Of a stretch of 64,000 nucleotides of DNA, positions 34,053 to 43,742 are shown one piece after another. The stretch spans positions 62,001-126,000 of the forward strand of contig CAVSSL010000013.1 in assembly GCA_963730585.1 (NCBI GenBank), written 5' to 3'. The position numbers and the translations under genes are program-made. The DNA comes from Pedococcus_A sp963730585 (GTDB lineage Bacteria; Actinomycetota; Actinomycetes; Actinomycetales; Dermatophilaceae). The notes under the pieces are model-generated. The model saw nothing but the letters and a program-made list of their open reading frames with translations. It ran no database searches and was not told the DNA's origin. The stretch's first letter is position 1; every line of letters starts with the position of its first letter.

Positions 34053-35375
34053 GTGGACCGCAGCCCCCTCTACCTCGCCGCCCTGGCCAGTGCTGCCGTG
34101 CCGGGACTCGACCCCGCGAGCGTCGAAGCCCTGCCGAGCGAGGAGGGCCAGCAGTTCGACGTGGCCTTCGTGCAGGACACCCAGCACCGCCGGTGGGTCG
34201 TCCGGGCGCCGCGCACGCAGGCAGCCGGGGCGCAGATGGACGTCACGGTCGCGCTGCTGGGCCTGCTCTCCCGTCGGCTGCCCTTCGCGGTGCCGACCCC
34301 CAAGGGCTTCGCGGCCCTGAAGGGTGGTGGCCGCGCCGCCGTCTACCCCTACCTGCCCGGGCAGAACATCGGCTTCGACGCACTGCCCCCCGGGCCCGGC
34401 CTGGCCGCAGAGCTCGGCCGCACCATCGCGGCCCTCCACAACGCCGACCTCCAGATCTTCGACGAGGCGGGCCTGCCTGCCTACGACCCCGACACTTACC
34501 GCACCCGTCGCCTCGCCGAGCTCGACCGGGCCGCGGCCACCGGGCACGTGCCGACCGCACTGCTGGCGCGGTGGGAGCGGGCCCTCGAGGACGTCTCGTT
34601 GTGGCGGTTCGCGCCCACCCCGACGCACGGCGACCTCACCGGCGACCAGGTGCTCGCGGTCTTCGACGACGACCACGACGCCGGCACCGGCCGCATCCGC
34701 GCGCTCACCGGCTGGGAGGACGCCAAGGTCGCCGACCCGGCCGACGACTTCGCGTCCCTGGTCTGGCAGGCATCGCCGGAGGCGTTCGAGACGGTGATGG
34801 AGGCCTACGCCCACGCCCGGGTCGAGCGCCCCGACAAGCACCTGGAGCAGCGGGCCCGGCTCGCCGCCGAGATGCGCCTCGTCACTGAGCTCATGTCCGC
34901 GGTCTCGTCCGACGACCGCCGGCTCGTCGACCGGCACGCCGCCGCGCTGCGCCGCCTCGACGACCGCGTGCACGCCGAGGAGGAGGCGGCCGACGACTAC
35001 CGTCGGGAGGTCGGCGTCCGCCCCGCCCACACCGGTCAGGTGCTCGTGCCCCCGCACCTCGGGGACGACCACGAGCCCGACGACGAGGACGACGTGGCGC
35101 TGATGTTCGCCAAGACCGCGCCCGAGGAGGCTGTGGAGGGCTGGACCGCGAATGAGGATGCGGCGACCGGAGAGGACCCCACCTCGGCGGACCTCGCCGC
35201 GGAGGACTCCGCCCCCCTCAGCACCGAGGACACCCACGCCGCCCACACCACCGAGGACGTGCCGGAGCACCAGGAGGTCGCGGGCACCGAGCGCGGCGAG
35301 GTGCAGTTCGAGGAGCTCGACGACCTCGAGGAGCCGGGCCCGGAGTTCGAGCCCGGCTACGACGCCCGCCGCTGA
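34053..35375 (+). CDS. Aminoglycoside/macrolide phosphotransferase-like kinase with acidic tail
   Basis: 440 residues. The APH-type catalytic phrase TPTHGDLTGDQV (HGD) and GWEDAKVADPADDFA (metal-binding Asp) lie in the middle; PYLPGQNIGF resembles the hinge. The last 130 residues are Asp/Glu-rich (DDHEPDDEDDVALMF then many EE/DD) without a domain. GTG 34053 is leaderless (TACGGT 7 nt upstream). It may phosphorylate a small molecule; an antibiotic target is not proven. It sits beside nudC in the conserved block, so it is probably a housekeeping kinase rather than a resistance gene. Confidence 0.75.
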   Translation: MDRSPLYLAALASAAVPGLDPASVEALPSEEGQQFDVAFVQDTQHRRWVVRAPRTQAAGAQMDVTVALLGLLSRRLPFAVPTPKGFAALKGGGRAAVYPYLPGQNIGFDALPPGPGLAAELGRTIAALHNADLQIFDEAGLPAYDPDTYRTRRLAELDRAAATGHVPTALLARWERALEDVSLWRFAPTPTHGDLTGDQVLAVFDDDHDAGTGRIRALTGWEDAKVADPADDFASLVWQASPEAFETVMEAYAHARVERPDKHLEQRARLAAEMRLVTELMSAVSSDDRRLVDRHAAALRRLDDRVHAEEEAADDYRREVGVRPAHTGQVLVPPHLGDDHEPDDEDDVALMFAKTAPEEAVEGWTANEDAATGEDPTSADLAAEDSAPLSTEDTHAAHTTEDVPEHQEVAGTERGEVQFEELDDLEEPGPEFEPGYDARR

Positions 35376-35405
35376 CGCGGCGCAACGTCACGCGGCTGGC
35401 TCCGG

Positions 35406-38400
35406 CTACGGCTCGATCGTGCCGAGCACCGCGGCCAGGCCCTCCTCGTCCGGCAGGTCGGGCCAGACGGTCTCGCCGCTGACGGCGTAGTAGAACGCCG
35501 CGTCCACCTGGTCGAGGTCCAGGCCGCGCAGGCGGGCGAACGCCACCCGGTATGCCGCGAGCTGGAGGGCCCGGGTTCGGGCGGCCTCCCCGGTCGGCTT
35601 GGCACCGGTCTTCCAGTCCACGACGGTGAACCCGCCGTCGGGCCGCCGGAAGACCGCGTCGATGCGCCCACGCACCGCCATCCCGTCGATGACGGTCTCG
35701 ACGGCGATCTCGATCTCCACCGGGGCCCGGCCGGCCCACTCGCTGGCGAGGAAGTGCTCCTTCATCGCGGGGAGCTCCGCGTCGTCACCGGGGTCCTCGT
35801 CGGCGCTGCCGGGGAGCTCGAGCAGGTCGACCATGGCCGCCCGCGCGTAGTGCTGCTCGACCCAGGCGTGGAAGGCGGTGCCCCGGCGGGCGGCGAGGGC
35901 CGGCGGCTGCGGCATCGGCCGGCGCAGCGAGGTGGCGAAGGCGTCGGCGTCCTGCGCGAGCGCCACCAGCGCCGACGTCGACAGGTGGCGCGGCACGGCC
36001 ACGACCTGCTCACGACGCTGGGCCAGCCGCGCCCGCTCGGCGAGCAGCAGCTCGAGCTCCTCGAGGATCGGCACCTCCTCGCCGGGGATCGGCAGGGGCG
36101 CCTGGCCGTCGGCCCCGCGCTGCTCGCTGTGGGCCGGTGCGGCCGTCTCCACGGCCGACCGGACGGCCGCTGCCGCCTGCACCAGGGCAGCGGCCCGCTC
36201 GGGCTGGGCCGGCCACTGCACCGCGAGGGCTTCGGCGTCGCGCGGGTTCTGGCAGGTCTCCGGCTGCTCCGGGTCGGGCATGTCGACCCACACCTGCCGC
36301 TCGACGGGCAGCCCGGGCGTCTCGACCACCTCGGTCAGGAAGCGGGAGGTCACCCTCGGGGTGCCGGGCCCGGCCCACACCGGGGCGGTCAGCAGCATCT
36401 CGCCCCGGGCGCGGGTGAAGGCGACGTAGGCCAGCCGCCGCTCCTCCACCACGCCGTGCTCGCCACCGGCCCGGATGAAGGTGCTGGCCTTGGCCTCGAC
36501 ATCGGCCCAGTCCTCGGCGCCGCGCCACTCCCACACCGGCAGTCCGTCGCGGTCGCCGCGCAGGTCGTAGGGGACCCCGGAGAGCCCGCCGCACCAGCCG
36601 CGGTCCTTGGGGGCGGCCACGACCCACTCGGTGCCGTCGTGGGTCGACCTGGCGTAGTTGAGCGCCGGGAACGACCCCTCGACCAGACCGGGCACCGCCA
36701 CGGCGTCCCACTCCAGCCCCTTGGCGGCATGCACCGTGAGGATCTGCACCGCGTCGGGCGAGGCCTCGATGTAGCCCTTGTCGAGGCCGCGCTCCTCCTT
36801 CAGGGCGGCCTCGAGCCAGCTGAGGAAGCCCGCGAGGTTGGGCCGGTCGGCGCTGGCGGTGAAGCCGGCCGCGACGTCGGCGAAGGCGTCGAGGTGGGCC
36901 CGGGCCGCCGCCGGGCTGTACCCCGGCCGCGACAGCACCTCGATGTCGAGGCCCAGCGCCCGCTCGGCCTCGCCCACCAGGTCGGCCAGCGGCAGCCCGG
37001 TGAGCGAACGCAGCCGGCGGATGACCCGCTGCAGCCCACCGAGCCGTGCCAGGGCCGGCTCGCTGACCCACTGCCCGGCGTGGCTGCGCCACCCCGGCCG
37101 AGGGAGCTCGTCGATGGCCTCGACGATGCTCGGCTGGTCGACGGCGTCCGGCGCCTGCTCGCGCACCCCTGAGGAGTCGGTGGCCGCCGTGTCGTCGTCA
37201 CCGGTGCCAGCGGGTGCGTGCGGGGCACCCGTCGCGACACCGGTGGCCGACGCCGGGCCGCCCGCGCCGGCGGCCGCCTCGTCCACCGGGGCCAGACCGC
37301 TGCGGACCCGCTGCTGGTGGCGCGCCCAGGCCATGAGCCCGTCGAGGTCGGCCGGGCCGAGGCGGCACAGCGGACCCGTCAGCAGCCGCATCAGCTGGTC
37401 GCCGCGGGTCGGGTCCTGCACGACGTGCAGCAGGGCCACGATGTCCTCGACCTCGGGGGTCAGCAGCAGCCCGCCGAGCCCGACCACCTCGTAGGGGATG
37501 TCCCGGCTCTCGAGGGCGTCGATCACCGGGGCGAACTGCGACCGCTTGCGGCACAGCACCGCCGCGGTCTTGGCCCCGGCGGCCCGCCGGCCGGCGATCC
37601 ACTCGGCCACGTGGGCCGCCTCGTCCTCGACCGTGAGCAGCCGCGCCACGCCGACCCGGCCCGGCCCGGCGGTGGGCGACGGCCGCAGCTCCTCGACGTG
37701 CACCTTGGCGGCCTCCCGCAGCGGGGCCGCGACGTGGTTGGCCACGGTGAGGATCGCCTGGTGGTTGCGCCAGCTGGTCGACAGCGGCAGCTGGAGCGCG
37801 TCCTGCTCCTCGCGGAAGGCGCGAGGGAACCGGCTGAGGGTCGTCGCGCTGGCCCCGCGCCAGCCGTAGATCGACTGGTTGGGGTCGCCGACCGCGGTCA
37901 CGGGCACCGGCTCCCCCGGCGCCACGAACAGCGCCCGCAGCAGCTCGAGCTGGGCCTCGGAGGTGTCCTGGAACTCGTCGAGCAGCACGGCCCTGAACCG
38001 CTGCCGCTCGATGGCGCCGATGTCGTCGAACCGGGTCGCCAGACGGGCGGCGAGCGCCATCTGGTCGGCGAAGTCCATGGCGTCGCGCTCGCGCTTGAGC
38101 CGGAGGTAGCGCTCCACGATGGGCAGCACGGCGGCTCTCTCGCGCAGGGCGTCGCGCGCGGCCTTGGTCTCCTTGGGCAGGTCCTTGGCACGGCTGGAGC
38201 CCTTGGGCAGCGCGGCGAGTGCGGCATCGACGCGGGCCAGGTAGCCACCCACGTCGGCGGGGGTGAGCAGGTGCTCGGCCATCTCGCCGGCCAGGTCGAC
38301 GACCGCGGCGGTGATGGTGCTCTCGGCCTTGGTGACGGCGTCCATCGGCCCGTCGTAGGAGGCGACCACCTCGGCGGCGTACTGCCAGGCGGCGGCCTCC

Positions 38401-38867
38401 GAGAGCAGCCGGGACTCGGACTCGTAGCCCAGCCGCAGCGCGTGCTCGCGAACCAGCCGACCGGCATACGAGTGGTAGGTGGAGACGGTGGGGGTGCCGC
38501 CGAGGGTCTCGGCGTCGTCCTCGTCCTCTGGGGTCCACAGGCCGGCACGCTGGAGGCGGCGCAGGCGCTGGGTGATGCGCTCAGCGAGCTCGGTGGCCGC
38601 CTTGCGGGTGAAGGTCAGGCCGAGCACCTGGTCGGGGTCGACGAGCCCGTTGGCCACCAGCCACACGACGCGGGAGGCCATGGTCTCGGTCTTCCCGGAG
38701 CCGGCGCCGGCCACGACGAGCAGGGGCGCGAGGGGCGCCTCGATGACGGCTCGCTGTTCGTCAGTCGGTCGGTGCATCTCGAGCGCGGTCGCGATGTCGT
38801 CGGCGCTGTAGGCCAGCGTGGCGACGGCCGTCTGCGAGGTGCCGTCGAGGTCGGTCCGGGTCGTCAC
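35406..38867 (-). CDS. adnB: AdnB-like helicase-nuclease subunit
   Basis: 1153 residues. N-terminal UvrD-type motor: AGAGSGKT (53-60), GLTFTRKAATEL, LLDEFQDTS, GDPNQSIYGWRG, HAAKGLEWD, VAFTRARGEM. C-terminal RecB-family nuclease with GRIDAVFRR and VVDWKTG (about 1070-1090). The AdnAB heterodimer resects double-strand breaks in actinobacteria. GTG 38867 overlaps the adnA stop (GTGA), so the two subunits are translated together. An open frame continues to 39434 but lies inside adnA. Confidence 0.9.
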   Translation of the reverse strand: MTTRTDLDGTSQTAVATLAYSADDIATALEMHRPTDEQRAVIEAPLAPLLVVAGAGSGKTETMASRVVWLVANGLVDPDQVLGLTFTRKAATELAERITQRLRRLQRAGLWTPEDEDDAETLGGTPTVSTYHSYAGRLVREHALRLGYESESRLLSEAAAWQYAAEVVASYDGPMDAVTKAESTITAAVVDLAGEMAEHLLTPADVGGYLARVDAALAALPKGSSRAKDLPKETKAARDALRERAAVLPIVERYLRLKRERDAMDFADQMALAARLATRFDDIGAIERQRFRAVLLDEFQDTSEAQLELLRALFVAPGEPVPVTAVGDPNQSIYGWRGASATTLSRFPRAFREEQDALQLPLSTSWRNHQAILTVANHVAAPLREAAKVHVEELRPSPTAGPGRVGVARLLTVEDEAAHVAEWIAGRRAAGAKTAAVLCRKRSQFAPVIDALESRDIPYEVVGLGGLLLTPEVEDIVALLHVVQDPTRGDQLMRLLTGPLCRLGPADLDGLMAWARHQQRVRSGLAPVDEAAAGAGGPASATGVATGAPHAPAGTGDDDTAATDSSGVREQAPDAVDQPSIVEAIDELPRPGWRSHAGQWVSEPALARLGGLQRVIRRLRSLTGLPLADLVGEAERALGLDIEVLSRPGYSPAAARAHLDAFADVAAGFTASADRPNLAGFLSWLEAALKEERGLDKGYIEASPDAVQILTVHAAKGLEWDAVAVPGLVEGSFPALNYARSTHDGTEWVVAAPKDRGWCGGLSGVPYDLRGDRDGLPVWEWRGAEDWADVEAKASTFIRAGGEHGVVEERRLAYVAFTRARGEMLLTAPVWAGPGTPRVTSRFLTEVVETPGLPVERQVWVDMPDPEQPETCQNPRDAEALAVQWPAQPERAAALVQAAAAVRSAVETAAPAHSEQRGADGQAPLPIPGEEVPILEELELLLAERARLAQRREQVVAVPRHLSTSALVALAQDADAFATSLRRPMPQPPALAARRGTAFHAWVEQHYARAAMVDLLELPGSADEDPGDDAELPAMKEHFLASEWAGRAPVEIEIAVETVIDGMAVRGRIDAVFRRPDGGFTVVDWKTGAKPTGEAARTRALQLAAYRVAFARLRGLDLDQVDAAFYYAVSGETVWPDLPDEEGLAAVLGTIEP

Positions 38868-41800
38868 AGCGTCTTCCCCTCCGGCTGCGCGGGGCAGCTC
38901 GCCTTCACGGAGCACTGGTCGCACCACGTGCCGACCGTGGCGGTGAACGTCGCGGCCGCCATGCCGTCGGCAGTCTCGGTGATGAGCCGCTCCGCCCACT
39001 GCGGGTCGTCGTGGGTGTGCAGCGGTCGCTGCTCCTGCAGGGTGATGTCGCGCTTGTTGGCGCCCTTGCCGATCTGGAGCAGCGCGGCTCCGCCCGAGGT
39101 GGTGCCGTGCTCGCCGAAGGCGCCGCCGTCGACGGCCACCTGGTAGGCGCCGAGCTGCGGATGGGTGGGCAGGTCGTCCTCGCGCGGCTTGGACGACCCG
39201 GTCTTGTAGTCGATGACCCGCAGCGAGCCGTCGGGCAGCCGCTCGAGCCGGTCGACCCGGCCGCTCACGACGGCTCGACCGAGCGTCACCTTCATGTCGA
39301 GCTCGGCGCCGAGCCGCTGCCAGCCCTCCCGTTCGGCCCGGTCGAAGTACCGCGCCAGCCACCGGACCATCGCATGGGCCTCGGTGCGCTTGCGGTCCGA
39401 GGCCCAGCCGGCGGGCAGCCCGAGACGTCCCCACCGGGCGTCGACCTCGGCGCGCATCCGGGCCTCGTCCACGTCACCGAGCTCGGACGCGATGTCGTGG
39501 ACGAGGGTGCCGATGCTGGCGGCGCCGACGGACGGCCCGTCGCCACCGCAGGCCGTGAACAGCCAGCGCAGCCCGCACTGCCCGAACGACTCCACCTTCG
39601 ACGGCGACACCCGCACCGGCTCGTCGGGCCCGCGCAGCGGTCGGTCGTCGCTGAGGTCGCGCAGCGCCCACCAGCCCGCCGGGTCGGCGCCCGGTACGCC
39701 CTCGGCCGCCAGCCGCGCCAGCGCACCCACGGCCACGGCCCGCGTCTGCTCGTCGTCGTCGACCAGCTCGCGCCGCAGCTGCGCGACCAGCGTCGGAAGC
39801 GTCATCGCCCGGCGCACCTCGGTGAACGGCCGCAGCCCGTCGCTCTCGTCGGGCAGCGGGTCGACGATGTCGAGGTAGACCGAGGGCTGCTCGTCGTCGC
39901 TGCGCACCGCGGTGACGAGCACCCGCTCCTTCGCACGGGTCAGCGCCACGAGGAAGAGCCGGGTCTCGTCGTAGCGGACGGCCGCCTGGGCACCGCGGAA
40001 GGAGCCGCTGCGCCCGGTCACCACGTCGACGAGCTGCTCGGACCCCAGCAGCGACCCGCGCAGCCGCAGGTCGGGCCACACGCCCTCCTGCACGCCGGCG
40101 ACGACCACGAAGCGCCACTCCCGCCCGGCCGCGGCCTGGGGGGTGATCAGCGTGACGCTCTCGCCCACCGGCGAGCGCGCGACGAGGGTGTCACCGGGGA
40201 TGTCCTGGCTCTGGATGTGGGTGAGGAACTCCTCCGGCCCGGCCTGCGGCAGCCGGTCGGCGAACTTGGCGGCCGCGTCGAACAGCCCCACCACGGCGTC
40301 GAGGTCGCGGTCGGCCCGCAGGGCTCCCGGTCCACCGCCGAGCGCGGTCTCCTGCCAGGCGCTCGCCAGCCCGGTGGCCGACCACATGGCCCACAGCACC
40401 GACTCGGCGCTGACCCCGGTCTCCCAGCGCACCACGCCGCCGTCGTCCCGCACCCCGGCCGCTGCGACGCCTGCCGCGATCGTGCGCGCCACCCGCCGTG
40501 CCGGGAAGGCCTCCGCGCCGAGGGACGCCAGCCGGTCGGGGTGCACGAGCGCCTCGGCCAGCAGCTCGTCGCTGGTGCGGCCCCCGCCCCCGGCGAGCTC
40601 CTCGCGGCGCAGGGCACGACGCAGGCGGCGCAGGGCCACGGCGTCCGCGCCACCGATCGGCGACAGCAGGGTGTCGACGGCCACCTGCGGGTCCACGCCC
40701 TCGGCCTCACCGCGGGCGAGGTCGAGCACGACCCGCAGCAGCGCGAGCAACGGCCGCACGGCCACCTCGTCGCGCACCGGCAGGTCGGTGGCCGAGCCCG
40801 CCACCGGCACGCCCGAGGCCATCAGCACGCGTCGCAGCGTCGCGGTGCGCCCCTGCCCCCGCACGATGACCGCCATGTCCGACCACGGCATACCGCCGCG
40901 CAGGTGCGCCTCGCGCAGCTCGGCCGCCACCATCGTCGCCTCCTGCGACACGGCGCGCAGCAGGTGCACGTCGACGCGACCGCCGGGCGACTTCGGGGTC
41001 GCGTCGCGCTGCAGCCCGCCGCCGAGCGCACCGATCTTGGGGGCCACCGCGGCGGCGGCACGGGCCACCGCCTCCGGCAGCCGGTATGCCGTGGGCAGCA
41101 CGACGGTGGGTCCCTCACCCAGAGCGGTCCACCCGGTCGCGAGCCAGCGCGGGTCGGCTCCGCGGAAGGTCTGGACGGCGCTGTCGGGGTCGCCGAGCAG
41201 GACGACGTCGGTCGCCGGCCCCGCCACCACCTGCAGCAGCCGGGCGGCGGCCGCGGTCATCTCCTGGGCGTCGTCGACCACGACCAGGCGGATCGACGAG
41301 CGGACCCGGTCGAGCGCGTCGGCGTCGTCCTCGAGCAGGTCGGCGGCAGCGCCCAGGATCCAGGCCGGGTCGTAGGCGCCGGGTGCCGACAGCGCGGTCA
41401 CCTCGTCGTACTCGGCGAGCACCTGGGCCGCGGCCAGCCACTCGGCCCGCCCGTGCGCGCGTCCGAGGGCGGCGAGGTCGACGGCCTCGAGGCCGTGCTC
41501 GACGGCGCGCATCAGCAGGTCGCGCAGCTCGGCCCGGAACCCGCGGGTCGTCAGCGCCTCGTGGACGCGCTCGGGCCAGTCGGGACCGGGGCTGTCTCCG
41601 CGGCGGTGCCCCTCGAGCAGGTCGCGCAGGATGACGTCCTGCTCCGGGCCGCTGAGCAGCCGCGGCGCCGGGTCGCCGCGCAGGGCGGCCGCCTGGCGCA
41701 GGATGCCGAACCCGAAGGACTGGTGGGTGCGGGCCAGCGGCTCGGTGGACGTGCGGGCCAGCCGGGCGGTGACCCGCTCGCGCAGCGCGGCCGCCGCCAG

Positions 41801-42013
41801 GCGGGACGACGTCAGCAGCAGGCAGTGGTCCGGGTCCACCTCACCTGCGGCCACGCGATCGACGACGACCTCCACCGCGACGGTGCTCTTGCCCGTGCCC
41901 GGGCCGCCCAGCACCCGCAGCAGCCGCCCGCGGTGCTCCACGGCAGCACGCTGCTGCGCGTCGAGCCGCGGGGCGTCGACGACGAGGCCCGGGGAGCGGC
42001 GCAGCGTCAGCAC
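38864..42013 (-). CDS. adnA: AdnA-like helicase-nuclease subunit
   Basis: 1049 residues from GTG 42013; frame open to 42235 with poor composition. Walker A GGPGTGKST (36-44), but motif II reads VVDDAQEM, an unusual variant, and QTFRGADPRW replaces the GDPxQSIYxFR of AdnB. The C-terminal half has a RecB-like nuclease domain (GRVDRLERL, VIDYKTGSS) and Cys residues of an Fe-S cluster (FGQCGLRW, CDQCSVKASCP). Partner of AdnB, overlapping its start by GTGA. Upstream, the alkyltransferase-like gene reads the same way. Confidence 0.88.
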   Translation of the reverse strand: MLTLRRSPGLVVDAPRLDAQQRAAVEHRGRLLRVLGGPGTGKSTVAVEVVVDRVAAGEVDPDHCLLLTSSRLAAAALRERVTARLARTSTEPLARTHQSFGFGILRQAAALRGDPAPRLLSGPEQDVILRDLLEGHRRGDSPGPDWPERVHEALTTRGFRAELRDLLMRAVEHGLEAVDLAALGRAHGRAEWLAAAQVLAEYDEVTALSAPGAYDPAWILGAAADLLEDDADALDRVRSSIRLVVVDDAQEMTAAAARLLQVVAGPATDVVLLGDPDSAVQTFRGADPRWLATGWTALGEGPTVVLPTAYRLPEAVARAAAAVAPKIGALGGGLQRDATPKSPGGRVDVHLLRAVSQEATMVAAELREAHLRGGMPWSDMAVIVRGQGRTATLRRVLMASGVPVAGSATDLPVRDEVAVRPLLALLRVVLDLARGEAEGVDPQVAVDTLLSPIGGADAVALRRLRRALRREELAGGGGRTSDELLAEALVHPDRLASLGAEAFPARRVARTIAAGVAAAGVRDDGGVVRWETGVSAESVLWAMWSATGLASAWQETALGGGPGALRADRDLDAVVGLFDAAAKFADRLPQAGPEEFLTHIQSQDIPGDTLVARSPVGESVTLITPQAAAGREWRFVVVAGVQEGVWPDLRLRGSLLGSEQLVDVVTGRSGSFRGAQAAVRYDETRLFLVALTRAKERVLVTAVRSDDEQPSVYLDIVDPLPDESDGLRPFTEVRRAMTLPTLVAQLRRELVDDDEQTRAVAVGALARLAAEGVPGADPAGWWALRDLSDDRPLRGPDEPVRVSPSKVESFGQCGLRWLFTACGGDGPSVGAASIGTLVHDIASELGDVDEARMRAEVDARWGRLGLPAGWASDRKRTEAHAMVRWLARYFDRAEREGWQRLGAELDMKVTLGRAVVSGRVDRLERLPDGSLRVIDYKTGSSKPREDDLPTHPQLGAYQVAVDGGAFGEHGTTSGGAALLQIGKGANKRDITLQEQRPLHTHDDPQWAERLITETADGMAAATFTATVGTWCDQCSVKASCPAQPEGKTL

Positions 42014-42071
42014 GCCCCAGATTCCATCATCCGGGCCCGACAGCCCTGTCGAGCGGTGGTCAGCCGTGTCG

Positions 42072-42431
42072 TCAGCGCGGCTGTCCGACCGCGTGGGCCG
42101 TCGGACCGGACCACCGGGCGAGGGACATGTCGACGCGGCGCCCGGTGAGCGTCCCACCGACCAGCGGCGTGCCCTCCTCGCGGTAGTGCGCGAGCGCCTC
42201 GTCCTCGAGCCCCTGCGGGAAGCCACCGCCGGCACGCACCACGCGCCACCACGGCACGTCGGAGCCGTACCTCGCCATCACCGTCCCGACTCCCCGCGCG
42301 CCGCCCCGGCCGAGCAGCTCGGCGATGTCGCCGTAGGTCATCACCATGCCCTCGGGGATCTGGTCGACGACGTCGAGAACGTCGTCGGCGAACTCGCTGG
42401 GTGGTCCGAAGTCGCGGGCGGTCGTCACCAT
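42072..42431 (-). CDS. Alkyltransferase-like (ATL) protein, MGMT family
   Basis: 119 residues. It has the MGMT wing and VMTYGDIAELLGRGGARGVGTVMA, but the active-site motif PCHRV is DVPWWRVV, with Trp where the acceptor Cys would be. Such ATL proteins bind O6-alkylguanine and flag it for nucleotide excision repair instead of accepting the alkyl group. ATG 42431 (GTG 42428 also possible) lies 4 nt after the moeZ stop. The position between moeZ and adnA is the usual actinobacterial one. Confidence 0.85.
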   Translation of the reverse strand: MVTTARDFGPPSEFADDVLDVVDQIPEGMVMTYGDIAELLGRGGARGVGTVMARYGSDVPWWRVVRAGGGFPQGLEDEALAHYREEGTPLVGGTLTGRRVDMSLARWSGPTAHAVGQPR

Positions 42432-42435
42432 GCGG

Positions 42436-43676
42436 TCAGTACACCGGCAGGCTCGGGTCGACGTCGCGCACCCACGCGAGCACCCCGCCGGTGAGGTTGT
42501 GCACGTCCGCCGCGACCCGTCCGAGCCAGCAGCCCGGCGGCCTCCGCCGACCGCACGCCCGGACTTGCACATGAGGACGACCGGTATGCCGTCGGGCAGC
42601 TTCTCGAGGGCGGTACCGGCGCGGAACTCCTCGAGGTGGATGGCGCGGGCGCCGGGGATGGAGACGACCTGCAGCTCGCCCTCGTCGCGGACGTCGACCA
42701 GCTCGAACGTCCCCTCGCCCCGATCCCGCTGGCCGAGCATCTCCGCGAGCTCGCGCGCCGAGACCTCCCCGAAGGTGCCCACTTCCTCACCTGCGCCGAC
42801 CGCGGACTCGCCGCGCGGCATACCGGACGTCACGGCGTCGACGCCGCCCGTCACACCACAGAATGCCTCGTAGTCGACGAGTTCCGTGATGGTGGGGTGG
42901 TCTCCGCAGAGGGGGCAGGCAGGGTTCCGCGCGACGCGCAGGGTGTCCCACGACTGGCGCAAGGAGTCGTGCACCAGCAACCGGCCGACGAGCGGATCGC
43001 CTTGTCCGACAATGAGCTTGATGGTCTCGGCGACCTGGACGGAGCCGATCGCCGCGCACAGCACACCGAGCACGCCACCGGTGGCGCACGACGGCACCGA
43101 GCCGGGCGGCGGGGGGTCGGTGAACACGCACCGGTAGCAGGGGCCGTGCCCGGCGAACCACACGCTCACCTGGCCGTCGAACCGGTAGATCGACCCCCAG
43201 ACGTGCGGCTTGCCGAGCAGGGCGCAGGCGTCGTTGACGAGGTAGCGGGTCGGGAAGTTGTCGGTGCCGTCGAGGACGACGTCGTAGTCGCGGATCACGT
43301 CGAGGGCGTTGGTCGAGTCGAGCCGCAGGTCGTGGCGCACGACGCGCACGAGGGGGTTGACCGCGGCAACGGTCTCGGCGGCGGACTCCGTCTTCGCACG
43401 CCCGACGTCACCGGTGCCGTGGACGACCTGGCGCTGGAGGTTGGAGGCGTCGACCACGTCGTCGTCGACCACCCCGATGGTGCCCACGCCCGCGGCGGCG
43501 AGGTAGAGCAGGGCCGGCGACCCGAGCCCGCCCGCGCCCACGACCAGCACCCGGGCGTTCTTCAGTCGCCGCTGGCCCACCAGCCCGATGTCGGGCAGCA
43601 GGATGTGTCGTGCGTAGCGAGCCCGTTCCTCGGTGGTGAGGTCGGGCGCCGGCTCGACCAGTGGCGGGATGGTCAT
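42436..43676 (-). pseudogene. moeZ: MoeZ-like adenylyltransferase/sulfurtransferase, C-terminus broken by two net frameshifts
   Basis: The N-terminal ThiF/MoeB domain is intact: VLVVGAGGLGSPALLYLAAAG, NLQRQVVHGTGDVGRAK, DGTDNFPTRYLVND, and the CPLCGD zinc Cys pair. A rhodanese domain follows with the catalytic loop MCKSG. From about base 42555 the sense moves to VRSAEAAGLLA, one frame over, and again before VHNLTGGVLAWVRDVDPSLPVY, whose stop is at 42436. Two extra bases, or one four-base insertion plus one base, fit. ATG 43676 has TAACCT 7 nt upstream and no ribosome site, so leaderless. It activates sulfur-carrier proteins. Confidence 0.85.
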
Positions 43677-43742
43677 GTGACCGAGGTTACCCACCCGTAC
43701 CATGGCCCCACACGCCCGAGGGAGAGCAGGAGAGAGCCCACC

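Noticed and set aside
38868..39434. N-terminal extension of AdnB
   Set aside because: It would lie wholly inside adnA and has no ribosome site; the GTGA overlap at 38864-38867 gives a better start.
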